A stretch of 64,000 bases of DNA from Ruminococcus flavefaciens (lineage in GTDB: Bacteria; Bacillota; Clostridia; Oscillospirales; Ruminococcaceae), in contig SVNH01000012.1 of the NCBI GenBank assembly GCA_015067005.1, forward strand, positions 37,619 through 101,618. Reading direction: 5' to 3'. Shown here in pieces: positions 52,713 to 61,740 of this stretch (its first letter is position 1; each line of letters starts with the position of its first letter). The position numbers were made by a program, and so were the translations under genes. Under the pieces are notes generated by a model, which was given only the letters and a program-made list of their open reading frames with translations, did not search any database and was not told the origin of the DNA.

Positions 52713-53416
52713 TGGGCGCGATATACAGACGTGAAATGGGCGCATTCTTTACGTCCGGGGTTGCTTATGTATTCTTGGCAGTATTCTATGTGTTTTCCGG
52801 TTATTACTTCTATAATGAGGTGATACAGTCGGGATATACGGATACATCACCGCTGTTCAGCAATATGTTCAGGATAGTTCTTTTCCTCATTCCTATCCTC
52901 ACGATGAGACTTCTGAGTGAAGAAAAGAAAAACCGTACCGATCAGGGACTTCTTACTGCTCCTATCGGGCTCTGGGAGATCGTTGTGGGCAAATACCTTG
53001 CAGCTATGACTATCTTTGTTATAGCTGAGAGTATCATATTCGTATATTCGATCATACTCGGCATCCTTGGTGATGTTGTATGGGCAACTCTCCTCGGAAA
53101 CTATTTTGCAATGCTTCTTCTTGCTGCTGCGTTTATCGCTGTTGGTATCTTCATTTCTGCACTTACCGAAAACCAGATGACAGCGGCAGTATTCTCAATG
53201 GCTGTACTTTTCTTCGTATACCTTTCAGATTCCTTTACAGAAAGGATCTCAAGCCAGTGGCTTTACGATATTGTTGTTCAGCTTTCATTTTACAGCAGAT
53301 ATATAGAGTTCACTCAGGGAATTTTCAATCTCACAAGCGTACTCTTCTACCTCAGCACAGCTTTCCTCTTTAATTTCTTCACTGTAAGAATTCTTGAGAA
53401 AAGACGCTGGAGCTGA
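52712..53416 (+). CDS. Gld-like ABC transporter permease
   Basis: A 234-residue ABC-2 type permease, GldF-like, with six transmembrane segments. GAIYRREMGAFFTSGVAYVFLAVF is the typical N-terminus; RTDQGLLTAPIGLWEIVVGKYLA is the conserved cytoplasmic loop. Confidence 0.9.
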   Translation: MGAIYRREMGAFFTSGVAYVFLAVFYVFSGYYFYNEVIQSGYTDTSPLFSNMFRIVLFLIPILTMRLLSEEKKNRTDQGLLTAPIGLWEIVVGKYLAAMTIFVIAESIIFVYSIILGILGDVVWATLLGNYFAMLLLAAAFIAVGIFISALTENQMTAAVFSMAVLFFVYLSDSFTERISSQWLYDIVVQLSFYSRYIEFTQGIFNLTSVLFYLSTAFLFNFFTVRILEKRRWS

Positions 53417-53446
53417 TAACATTGGGAAAGGAAGGTACAGATTCAG

Positions 53447-55084
53447 ATGAAGAAACCTGAAGTTGACGAAAAAGTCAGGAATAAGGCTGAAAACAAGGAA
53501 AAAAGCAGTCCTGTCAGCCTGAAAAAAGTTAAATACGGCTCAATGTCGCTGATAGTGACAGCGCTTGTTGTTGCAATAGTTATCATACTCAATGCAATGG
53601 CTTCATATATGGTAAAGCGTCAGCCGCTGAAAATCGACCTCACTGCTGATAAGAGATACGAACTCAGCGATGAGACTATTGATTATCTTAAAAACACGCT
53701 TGATAAAGACGTTGAAATAATCGTTACCTGCAACAAGGATGAGTTCAGTGCTCTTGCACAGAATATTGAGGATTATTTCAAGCAGTACAAAATAAACCTT
53801 GATTGTCCTTTTGATATGATCCCGATAATTCTTGAAAAATACGAGATGTATTCAACAAAGGGCAAGGGCAGCGTCAAGGTAAGATACGTTGATCTTGACA
53901 AGGATCCTAAGGCTGTTAAGAAATACAGTGATATTTATGGCGCTGAGATAACTTCACAGAGCATGGTTGTTTACTGTGATGACAGAGTTCGTGTTATTGA
54001 TAAGAGCTCAGTCGGTTCGATGATCGCTCCTGATACTTCCAATCAGACTTCTATTTCACTTGTTTTTGCAGGTGAAAGCATGATAACTTCTGAGATCATG
54101 AACGTTACAGACGCTCACCCTATCAATGTAGCATTCGCTTCAAAGCTCAACGGCAGCGAAATCTACGATGTATCACACTATGCAGAATCTCAGCTTTACG
54201 GCAATGCAGTAAGCGGTCTGCGCGATCAGCTTCTCGTTAAGAACGGATATTTCTGCACAGATATTGATCTTGCCAAGGATGAGATAGATCCCGAAAAGTA
54301 TGATATGTTAGTGATACCGATGCCATCGGTTGATTTTGATGAGTCTATCATTGATAAGATCTCGAAGTTCCTTGATAACGATGGAAAGTATGACAAGAAT
54401 CTCTTGTTTATCACTGATCCTATGACTACAAACACTCCTCATATCAAGGAATTCCTCGAAGCATGGAGCATCTCTCCTAATGAGGGACAAATACTCGTTG
54501 ATGACAAGAGCTTCATGAGCAACAGTCAGGTAGATATTCAGATCGTGCAGTCAGAAAATGAAGATGCCGGAGAAAAGATCAGCAATTCAAAGTATATCGT
54601 TGCTCCTTTCTCTCAGGAGCTGAATATTCTCAAGAAGAATAATGACATTATTACTTCTTCTCTGCTTGAGACTCATGATACTGCATTCAATCTCGACATC
54701 ATCACAAGTGATAAGATGGACAGCGCAGATGTAAAGACTATCGCTGCTGTTTCAAGAAAAGAAAAGCAGATAGGCGACCAGATAGACAGCTATAAGATAG
54801 CTAAGAGCCATGTTATGGTTCTCGGAAGCGGCTATCTTACAAGCCCTGTTTATCTCATGCAGTCAAACCTCTACAATAATGCGAGTGTCCTCGTAAATGC
54901 ACTCAATACTATGACAGGCAAGCAGTCAGAAACTATCATCATACCTGATAAGGCTCTTCAGCAGGCTGTTATAGCTCCAACTTCAACTCAGGATAAGAGG
55001 ATCAAGGTAATAGTTATCTTCATTATCCCGCTGATAGTTGCAGGTATCGGAATCTTTGTACTGATATGGAGAAAGAACCGATGA
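53447..55084 (+). CDS. GldG-like auxiliary ABC protein
   Basis: A 545-residue membrane-anchored protein: cytoplasmic Lys/Glu N-terminus, TM helix (about 32-52), a large extracellular domain (about 60-505; RQPLKIDLTADKRYELSDET is the family signature) and a C-terminal helix (about 518-540). The extracellular part resembles GldG/DUF7088, shared with intraflagellar-like ABC systems of unknown substrate. Confidence 0.85.
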   Translation: MKKPEVDEKVRNKAENKEKSSPVSLKKVKYGSMSLIVTALVVAIVIILNAMASYMVKRQPLKIDLTADKRYELSDETIDYLKNTLDKDVEIIVTCNKDEFSALAQNIEDYFKQYKINLDCPFDMIPIILEKYEMYSTKGKGSVKVRYVDLDKDPKAVKKYSDIYGAEITSQSMVVYCDDRVRVIDKSSVGSMIAPDTSNQTSISLVFAGESMITSEIMNVTDAHPINVAFASKLNGSEIYDVSHYAESQLYGNAVSGLRDQLLVKNGYFCTDIDLAKDEIDPEKYDMLVIPMPSVDFDESIIDKISKFLDNDGKYDKNLLFITDPMTTNTPHIKEFLEAWSISPNEGQILVDDKSFMSNSQVDIQIVQSENEDAGEKISNSKYIVAPFSQELNILKKNNDIITSSLLETHDTAFNLDIITSDKMDSADVKTIAAVSRKEKQIGDQIDSYKIAKSHVMVLGSGYLTSPVYLMQSNLYNNASVLVNALNTMTGKQSETIIIPDKALQQAVIAPTSTQDKRIKVIVIFIIPLIVAGIGIFVLIWRKNR

Positions 55085-56619
55085 AAAAACAAACAAGTAC
55101 TATTATTGCTCTCGGCGCAGCTGTTGCTGTGCTGGGAGGCGGTCTTATCGCACTGAAGGTCACAGACAAATCGGATGATACAAGTTCATCCTCTGCCTCT
55201 GTACAGGATACTACCAGCAATGATGCGGATCTTGTTCTTGTTGAGGACAGCACTGTCAAAGTAGGTTCACATACAATGGAAGAATCTCATCAGCATGGTG
55301 TTGTGAAAACAGTCAAGGTAACCAACGATTCAGGCAGCTATAAAGCAGTTATGGAATCACCGGCAGAAGGCGAGAAGTCAGCAGTTTATACCATTGAAGG
55401 CTTTGAGGATCTTCCGGTCGATAAAGATATGGTATCAACACTTGCAAGCAATGCAAATAATCTTACATCAGCTTCGATAGTTGAAGAGAAATGCAGCGAT
55501 TTCGGTAAGTTCGGACTTGCTGATACTGCGATCTCAGTTGAGATCGTATATGAATCAGGCATTGCGAAAACACTTTATATCGGTGATGTTTCGCCTGTTT
55601 CAAATCAGACCTATGTGCGCGTCGATGACGACGATACCGTCTATACGATAACTAACGGATATGCTGCGAATTACCATTGCAAGGCTGAGGAATTCATCAG
55701 TCTCACAATGCTCGAAGAACCTCCGCAGGAATCCTACCCTAAGGTGAATTCGCTGCGTATCGAGCGCAAGGACATTGATTATGACATATTCATCGAGTAT
55801 GATTCAACTACCGATGAAAAGAACTCAGGCGGAAGCTCAGCTAAGCACGTTATGAAGGAGCCTATGGAAGCACTTCTGGCAGTCGAAAGATCGAATGCTA
55901 TCACAAATGGTATGTTCGGACTTGCTGCAAAGAAGGTCAAGGCTTACCACTGTAACGATTCCGATATTGAAGCTGCCGGTCTGAAAGAGCCTTTCTGCCG
56001 TGCAACCATGAAATGTGATGACGGAAATGAGTATGTACTCCTCATGAGCGAGCCTTTCACCGAGGATGGTGCAAAGCTGAGCAACGCAATGTTTGAAGGA
56101 GCAAATGTAATATATACCGTTGATACAGAAAAAGCACAGTGGGCAACTGTAAAGCCTGTTGACATCGCTTCAAGAATGATGGTATCATCGTTTGTCTGGA
56201 ATGTCAGCGAGCTTACTGCTGAAGCGGACGGAGTTTCAGAGAAATTTGAGATCTCCATGAAGGACAGCAGCATGAAGACCAACGAAGCAAAAACAGAAGA
56301 TGTTAACGTTAAACGCGGCGGCAGCGATTTCGACGCTGAACGTTACAGACAGTTCTTCTCTTACCTCGTTAATGCATACGCCGAAGAATTTGCTATAAAT
56401 GAGCCGAAGCCATCGGGTGAACCTATGGCAGTCATAAAGATAAAGGACTCATTCAGGAATAACGAAACTACATTTGAATTCTATGATTATTCCGTTATGA
56501 AGTCGCTTATAGTTGTGAACGGCGAGCCTAAATTCTTCAGCAGCAAGACTTATGTAGACGATCTTATCGAAAATATCAGGAGGATCGGTTCGGGCGAGGA
56601 TTTCAAGAACGTATCGTGA
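55081..56619 (+). CDS. DUF4340-like membrane-anchored protein
   Basis: A 512-residue protein with one N-terminal TM helix (about 7-25) and a large extracellular beta-rich domain. DUF4340 proteins follow GldG-like genes in this arrangement. I start at ATG 55081, which overlaps the previous stop by 4 bp (ATGA); GGAG lies upstream. Confidence 0.83.
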   Translation: MKKQTSTIIALGAAVAVLGGGLIALKVTDKSDDTSSSSASVQDTTSNDADLVLVEDSTVKVGSHTMEESHQHGVVKTVKVTNDSGSYKAVMESPAEGEKSAVYTIEGFEDLPVDKDMVSTLASNANNLTSASIVEEKCSDFGKFGLADTAISVEIVYESGIAKTLYIGDVSPVSNQTYVRVDDDDTVYTITNGYAANYHCKAEEFISLTMLEEPPQESYPKVNSLRIERKDIDYDIFIEYDSTTDEKNSGGSSAKHVMKEPMEALLAVERSNAITNGMFGLAAKKVKAYHCNDSDIEAAGLKEPFCRATMKCDDGNEYVLLMSEPFTEDGAKLSNAMFEGANVIYTVDTEKAQWATVKPVDIASRMMVSSFVWNVSELTAEADGVSEKFEISMKDSSMKTNEAKTEDVNVKRGGSDFDAERYRQFFSYLVNAYAEEFAINEPKPSGEPMAVIKIKDSFRNNETTFEFYDYSVMKSLIVVNGEPKFFSSKTYVDDLIENIRRIGSGEDFKNVS

Positions 56620-56638
56620 TCTATTAAAGGAGGAAAAA

Positions 56639-56920
56639 ATGAACGAAAAGTTTTATACCTATAAGGGCTACCCTCTCGTGAGGAACGGCAATCAGATATA
56701 CTATGGATATATGTGCGATCCGTATGTCATCTGGATACAGATACTCGGAACTGAGGAAAAGGACGGCGAAAAGCTTACTTCAAAGGTGAGAGTTATCCAG
56801 ATGGATACAAATGAGCCTGATCCTATGAAAGCATTCGTTAAGAATACCGAGCGCGAGTGCGGACTTTACGAGGCACTGGACATTGCAAATGTATGGCTTG
56901 AAAAGGCTCTCAACAACTGA
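56639..56920 (+). CDS. Small conserved-looking hypothetical protein
   Basis: A 93-residue soluble protein I do not recognise, with FYTYKGYPLVRNGNQIYYGYM. AAAGGAGG precedes its ATG, and it ends before a strong terminator. It is cotranscribed with the Gld-like genes. Confidence 0.7.
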   Translation: MNEKFYTYKGYPLVRNGNQIYYGYMCDPYVIWIQILGTEEKDGEKLTSKVRVIQMDTNEPDPMKAFVKNTERECGLYEALDIANVWLEKALNN

Positions 56921-56953
56921 TACAGCAGCCGTGCTTTAACGGCGGCAGCTGAA

Positions 56954-56988
56954 AAAGCCCACGATACTGATAATGTATCGTGGGCTTT
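56954..56988. terminator. Bidirectional terminator at the fakA 3' end
   Basis: A 14-bp perfect stem, 56954-56967 with 56975-56988, 7-nt loop. T-rich on both sides; on the minus strand GGGCTTTTTC follows fakA. Confidence 0.9.
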
Positions 56989-57019
56989 GTGTATTTGATG
57001 AAACGTCAGCGCGGTTAGC

Positions 57020-58678
57020 TTATTCAACTGAGATTATGTAGTAGTATACTGGCTGACCGCCGTTGACAAGAAGTATCTCAACTTTGTCGCCAAGCTTGTT
57101 CTGTATGAACTGCTGGAGCTGTTCTGCATTTTCTGAAGTAACATCAGCGCCGTAGATGAGAGTGATATAGTTCACATCACCCTTGTTGAGCTTCTTTACA
57201 AGCTTGTATGTAGCCTTGTTGATGTCCTTTTCGGTGAATGAAAGCTTGCCGTTATCAAGTGCAAGTATCTCGCCTTCCTTGATAGAGTGTCCCTCGAATT
57301 CCGAATTTCTTGCGGCAAAGGTGATAAGTCCCGTGGAGACTTTTTCAAAAGCCTTTGTCATATTGATACGGTTATCGGAAAGGGAAGCGGATTCATCGAA
57401 TGCAAGCATAGCTGCGATTCCCTGAGGGATAGTTCTTGTCTGAAGAACGCATACCTTGCGGTCGGTAAGCTTAACAGCCTGTTCAGCAGCCATTATGATA
57501 TTCTTATTATTAGGAAGCACAAATACAGTATGTGCCGGTGTTCTGAGTATAGCGCGGAGGATGTCATCAGTGGAAGGGTTCATGGTCTGACCGCCCTTTA
57601 CAACAACATCAACGCCGAGGTCGGTGAACATAGCCTCAAGACCGTGACCGGCTGCAACAGCGACAAATCCGAAGTTTTTCTCGGGTTCTGCCGGTGTAAA
57701 GCCTTCCTCTTCTGCAGCCTTTGCTTCCTTGACCTTATTTTCGTGCTGGATACGCATATTCTCGATCTTCGGGCGGGGATCATTGATGAAATGACCGAAT
57801 TCGAGGGCTTTCTGGAGAGCCTTGCCCGGATTGTCCGTATGAACGTGTACCTTGATTATCTTTTCATCGTCAACTACGACTACGCAGTCGCCGATAGTTT
57901 CGAGGTAAGCCCTGAGCATGAATACGTCGGGACAGTTGTCGTCCTTTTCTACCATGAATTCAGTGCAGTATGTATAATTTATTTCGTCATCGTATTCGCT
58001 TACAGCGGTACGGAATGAATCAGAGGAGGATTCGTTATTAGCCGGAGCCTCTTCCGGCTTTGCGATAGCGCCGCCCTTGAATACATCAAGCATAGCGGTA
58101 AATATGATAACAAGTCCCTTGCCGCCGGCATCGACTACGCCGGCTTTTTTCAGCTGAGGGAGCATTTCAGTAGTCTGGGCGAGAACTTTTTCTGCTTCAG
58201 CGCAGACCTCTGTCCAGAATACGACATCATCGTTTGTATCTGCCGCTATCTCACGCGCTTTAGCTGCGGCAGCCTTTACTACTGTGAGGATAGTTCCTTC
58301 GACCGGCTTCATAACAGCCTTGTAGGCTGCTTCGACGCCCTTTTCAAGAGCATCCGCGAAGTTTTCGCACGAAGCCTCGGAACAGCCTTTGAGTCCTTTT
58401 GAGATACCGCGGAATATAAGTGAAAGAATAACGCCTGAGTTGCCGCGGGCACCTCTGAGGAAAGCTGATGCCGCAGTTGAAGCTACTTCCGAAGCCTGAG
58501 CGTTATCGGGAAGTCTTTTTAATTCTGCGACTGAATTTCCGATAGTCATAGACATATTAGTACCTGTATCGCCGTCAGGCACAGGATACACGTTAAGCTC
58601 ATCGACTTCGCGCTTTTTGTTGTTGATAGTAACAGCGGCGGAAATAATAGCGTCTCTGAGCGTTGAACCGTTAATCAC
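57020..58678 (-). CDS. fakA: DAK2-domain fatty acid kinase subunit (FakA/YloV)
   Basis: A 552-residue protein of normal length. The DAK2 kinase domain (about 1-200) has VYPVPDGDTGTNM (30-42), the ATP/Mg site, and the C-terminal part (about 330-550) has the FakA middle and end domains. FakA phosphorylates fatty acids brought by FakB for phospholipid synthesis. I start at GTG 58678, because GGAGG is 8 nt upstream; a longer frame begins at TTG 58693. It follows the Asp23 gene, the usual yloU-yloV pair. Confidence 0.9.
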   Translation of the reverse strand: MINGSTLRDAIISAAVTINNKKREVDELNVYPVPDGDTGTNMSMTIGNSVAELKRLPDNAQASEVASTAASAFLRGARGNSGVILSLIFRGISKGLKGCSEASCENFADALEKGVEAAYKAVMKPVEGTILTVVKAAAAKAREIAADTNDDVVFWTEVCAEAEKVLAQTTEMLPQLKKAGVVDAGGKGLVIIFTAMLDVFKGGAIAKPEEAPANNESSSDSFRTAVSEYDDEINYTYCTEFMVEKDDNCPDVFMLRAYLETIGDCVVVVDDEKIIKVHVHTDNPGKALQKALEFGHFINDPRPKIENMRIQHENKVKEAKAAEEEGFTPAEPEKNFGFVAVAAGHGLEAMFTDLGVDVVVKGGQTMNPSTDDILRAILRTPAHTVFVLPNNKNIIMAAEQAVKLTDRKVCVLQTRTIPQGIAAMLAFDESASLSDNRINMTKAFEKVSTGLITFAARNSEFEGHSIKEGEILALDNGKLSFTEKDINKATYKLVKKLNKGDVNYITLIYGADVTSENAEQLQQFIQNKLGDKVEILLVNGGQPVYYYIISVE

Positions 58679-58707
58679 AGTAAAGTCCTCCAATATAAAA
58701 TGTATTT

Positions 58708-59067
58708 TTAAGCGTTCATATCATCGACAAAGACATTTATTTTATGAACATCAATGCCGGCAGTTTCTTCGAGTGTGAAGCTTACCTTGTGGATAATGCT
58801 GTCGACAGCGGCGGTGATATTGGTACCGTATGTGACCTTGATGTGAAGGTTGATAACGAGACCGCCGTCTCTGTCTGTACGGATAGCGACACCGCGCTGC
58901 TGTTTATAAGCCTTTCCGAATGTTAAAGCAGCTACGACTGAACGGAATGTATTTACGCAGCATACATCGGCAACGCCGAAGCATCCGGTAACGGTATGCT
59001 TAACGAGTTGAGTAAGGTAGTTTTCTGAGACTGAAATTTTACCGATATGATTTTCAACAGTGACCAT
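58708..59067 (-). CDS. Asp23/Gls24-family envelope stress protein (YloU-like)
   Basis: A 119-residue Asp23 family protein. I use ATG 59067, with AAGGAG 10 nt upstream; an earlier GTG at 59076 lies too close to the ribosome site. It is cotranscribed with fakA. Confidence 0.88.
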   Translation of the reverse strand: MVTVENHIGKISVSENYLTQLVKHTVTGCFGVADVCCVNTFRSVVAALTFGKAYKQQRGVAIRTDRDGGLVINLHIKVTYGTNITAAVDSIIHKVSFTLEETAGIDVHKINVFVDDMNA

Positions 59068-59122
59068 AAACAGCACACTCCTTTTTGTTAGAGTTTACGC
59101 ATTTGTCTGCGTGTACCTTATT

Positions 59123-59151
59123 ATTATAACACAACCGATATGATTTTACAA
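59123..59151 (-). promoter_or_regulatory. Promoter of the Asp23-fakA unit
   Basis: On the minus strand TTGTAA (59151-59146), 17 bp, TATAAT (59128-59123). Confidence 0.8.
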
Positions 59152-59217
59152 TACTTTTTTTATTTTTATCAAAGCTTCACTGACTTTGTACTCATGCGAA
59201 AAACATCAAAAAAGGTA

Positions 59218-59246
59218 TTGACAAATCGGAAGAGTCGTGATATAAT
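59218..59246 (+). promoter_or_regulatory. Promoter of the ylxM-ffh operon
   Basis: TTGACA (59218-59223), 17 bp, TATAAT (59241-59246), full consensus. Confidence 0.88.
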
Positions 59247-59289
59247 GTGTAAAGTGATTTTAGGTTACACCTCGGAAGGAGCGGCTCGG

Positions 59290-59625
59290 ATGGCAAAAGA
59301 ACTAAGATTTGTTATGCTGCTCGATTGCTACGGCGATCTTCTTACCGAGCATCAGCGCAATGTTATGGAGCTTTATTACTGCGAGGATCTTTCGCTCGCA
59401 GAGATAGGCAATCCGCTCGGGATAACACGTCAGGCGGTGCTGAGCCTGATAAAGCGTACTGAGAATATCCTTCTGAATTATGAGGAGAAACTCGGATTCG
59501 CCGAGAGGCTTTCCGGGATACGCGCCTGCATTGACAGGATAAGATCAGGTGCGGACAGCATACCGGATAAAAAACTGCGCGATAATATCACTGATGAAAT
59601 AGATAATATCAGCAAATTGCTTTAA
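59290..59625 (+). CDS. ylxM: YlxM-family HTH protein
   Basis: A 111-residue sigma-70-region-4-like HTH protein (EIGNPLGITRQAVLSLIKR, about 40-58). It accompanies ffh in Firmicutes and probably helps the SRP pathway. GGAAGGAG precedes ATG 59290; the longer frame lies upstream of the promoter. Confidence 0.93.
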   Translation: MAKELRFVMLLDCYGDLLTEHQRNVMELYYCEDLSLAEIGNPLGITRQAVLSLIKRTENILLNYEEKLGFAERLSGIRACIDRIRSGADSIPDKKLRDNITDEIDNISKLL

Positions 59626-59641
59626 ATAAAGGAGTGGTCTT

Positions 59642-61024
59642 ATGGCATTTGAAGGACTTTCTGAAAAACTGAATAATGTCTTCAAAAAACTCAAATCAAG
59701 AGGAAAGCTTTCTGAAAGCGATGTCAAGGACGCTATGCGTGAAGTGCGCCTTGCACTTCTTGAAGCTGACGTAAGCTATAAGGTCGTTAAGGATTTTGTC
59801 AAGGGCGTTACTGAAAGAGCAGTCGGTGAAGAGGTGCTTTCAAGCCTTACTCCGGCACAGCAGGTAATCAAGATAGTTAATGAGGAACTCTGTGCTCTCA
59901 TGGGTAACAGCAATGCGCGTATAAACTTCGCATCAAAGCCGCCGACGGTCATCATGATGTGCGGACTTCAGGGCTCAGGTAAGACAACACATTCTGCGAA
60001 GCTCGCAAAGCTTCTTAAAAAGGAAGGACACCGTCCTCTGCTTGCAGCCTGTGATATTTACCGTCCTGCTGCTATTGATCAGCTTGAAGTCGTAGGTAAG
60101 AAGGCAGATGTTAAGGTATTTCAGATGGGACAGGAAAATCCTGTTACCATTGCCAAGAATGCTCTTTCCTATGCGAAGGATTACGGTCATGATGTCCTTA
60201 TCATAGATACTGCCGGACGTCTCCATATCGACGAGACTCTCATGCAGGAGCTCATTGACATCAAGGCTGAAACACAGCCTGATGAGATAATGCTCGTAGT
60301 TGATGCTATGACCGGTCAGGATGCAGTCAATGTTGCTAAGGCTTTCGATGACGCTGTTGGTATAACAAGCGTTCTCATGTCGAAGCTTGATTCTGATACA
60401 AGAGGCGGTGCGGCACTTTCCGTACTCGCAGTTACAGGTAAGCCGATCAAATACGTTGGTATGGGCGAAAAGCTCGATGATTTCGAGCAGTTCCACCCTG
60501 AACGTATGGCTTCAAGGATCCTCGGAATGGGCGATGTTCTCACCCTCATCGAAAAGGCTGAGAGCGTTATGAGCCAGAAAGAGGCTGAAAGACTTACCAA
60601 GAAGTTCAAGGAGAACAAGTTCGATATGGACGATCTCCTCGATCAGATGAAACAGATAAAGAAACTCGGCTCGATGAAGAACATTCTCGGAATGCTTCCG
60701 GGTCTCGGCGATAAGATCAAGGACGCTGATATTGATGAGAGTCAGCTTGGCAGGGTTGAGGCTATCATAACCTCAATGACAAAGGCAGAACGCGCTAAGC
60801 CTTCTATCATCAATCCTTCCCGCAAGAAGCGTATCGCTAACGGTTCGGGAACAAGGGTTGAGGATGTAAACCGGCTGCTCAAGCAGTTCGATCAGATGCA
60901 GTCGATGATGAAGCAGTTTACCGGCAAAAACGGTAAGATGTCGCTCAGAAAGGCAAGAAAGAATCTTGCCGGCATGAACTTCGATAAGATGGCAGGCAAA
61001 GGCGGCGGAAATCTTCCGATATGA
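59642..61024 (+). CDS. ffh: Signal recognition particle protein Ffh
   Basis: A 460-residue Ffh: N-domain, GTPase with GLQGSGKTTHSAKL (about 107-120) and DTAGRLH, then a Met-rich M domain that binds signal peptides and 4.5S RNA. The M domain ends in a Met/Gly-rich tail. Confidence 0.97.
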   Translation: MAFEGLSEKLNNVFKKLKSRGKLSESDVKDAMREVRLALLEADVSYKVVKDFVKGVTERAVGEEVLSSLTPAQQVIKIVNEELCALMGNSNARINFASKPPTVIMMCGLQGSGKTTHSAKLAKLLKKEGHRPLLAACDIYRPAAIDQLEVVGKKADVKVFQMGQENPVTIAKNALSYAKDYGHDVLIIDTAGRLHIDETLMQELIDIKAETQPDEIMLVVDAMTGQDAVNVAKAFDDAVGITSVLMSKLDSDTRGGAALSVLAVTGKPIKYVGMGEKLDDFEQFHPERMASRILGMGDVLTLIEKAESVMSQKEAERLTKKFKENKFDMDDLLDQMKQIKKLGSMKNILGMLPGLGDKIKDADIDESQLGRVEAIITSMTKAERAKPSIINPSRKKRIANGSGTRVEDVNRLLKQFDQMQSMMKQFTGKNGKMSLRKARKNLAGMNFDKMAGKGGGNLPI

Positions 61025-61125
61025 TCCGGGAGTGACGGATGCCAATGTCAGGACTGAAATAACAGCTTTCAATGCGGTCTCCCGCCGCTTGAAATATACA
61101 TTCCGCTTAATGGAGGTGAATACAA

Positions 61126-61368
61126 ATGGCAGTTAAAATCAGACTCAGAAGAATGGGCGCTAAGAAGGCTCCTTTCTATCGTGTAGTTGTTGCTGATTCC
61201 AGATACCCAAGAGACGGCAGATTCGTTGAAGAGATCGGTTACTACGATCCTACAAAAGAACCTTCTGTTGTAAAGATCGACGCTGATAAGGCTAAGGACT
61301 GGATCGCTAAGGGCGCTCAGCCTACTGATACTGTTAAGGAACTTCTCAAGAAGGAAGGAGTTCTTTGA
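61126..61368 (+). CDS. rpsP: 30S ribosomal protein S16
   Basis: An 80-residue S16 ([21 protein letters not shown]). GGAGGTGAATACAA precedes ATG. It has a 100-bp leader containing a small GCGG-TCTC-CCGC hairpin. Standard ffh-rpsP-khpA order. Confidence 0.97.
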   Translation: MAVKIRLRRMGAKKAPFYRVVVADSRYPRDGRFVEEIGYYDPTKEPSVVKIDADKAKDWIAKGAQPTDTVKELLKKEGVL

Positions 61369-61439
61369 TCTCAGCTTTAACGGAAGAGGTGGGACTAAGA
61401 GTCTCTGCCTCTGTTCCGGAGCTGCTTGGAGGTTTAACA

Positions 61440-61673
61440 ATGAAAGATTTACTTTATGCTATTGCTGCCGGACTTGTTGAAGATAAGTCGGCAATTAAAA
61501 TAACAGAAGATGAGCCCGATGAAGAGGGTGTTATCGTTTTCCATCTCTCCGTTGCACCGGACGATATGGGAAGAGTAATAGGTAAGCAGGGCAGGATCGC
61601 TAAGGCGCTCAGAACTATCATGCGCGCAGGTGCTGCTAAGAAAGACATAAAGGTCTCTGTTACTATTGAATAA
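61440..61673 (+). CDS. khpA: KH-domain RNA-binding protein KhpA
   Basis: A 77-residue KH protein with MGRVIGKQGRIAKALRTIM (the GxxG loop). I start at ATG 61440 (GGAGG upstream). A longer frame begins at TTG 61365, overlapping rpsP, but has no ribosome site. KhpA partners KhpB/EloR in cell-elongation control. Confidence 0.92.
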   Translation: MKDLLYAIAAGLVEDKSAIKITEDEPDEEGVIVFHLSVAPDDMGRVIGKQGRIAKALRTIMRAGAAKKDIKVSVTIE

Positions 61674-61687
61674 TATCAATGATCAGT

Positions 61688-61719
61688 AACTCCCATTGGT
61701 TGTAATGGGAGTTGATTTT
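61688..61719 (+). terminator. Terminator after khpA
   Basis: Stem AACTCCCATT (61688-61697) with AATGGGAGTT (61704-61713), then GATTTTTTAA. Confidence 0.85.
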
Positions 61720-61740
61720 TTAACGGCAAGGAGGTGCGTT

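Noticed and set aside
61365..61439. N-terminal extension of KhpA overlapping rpsP
   Set aside because: TTG start without ribosome site; GGAGG sits before ATG 61440 and the KH domain begins there.
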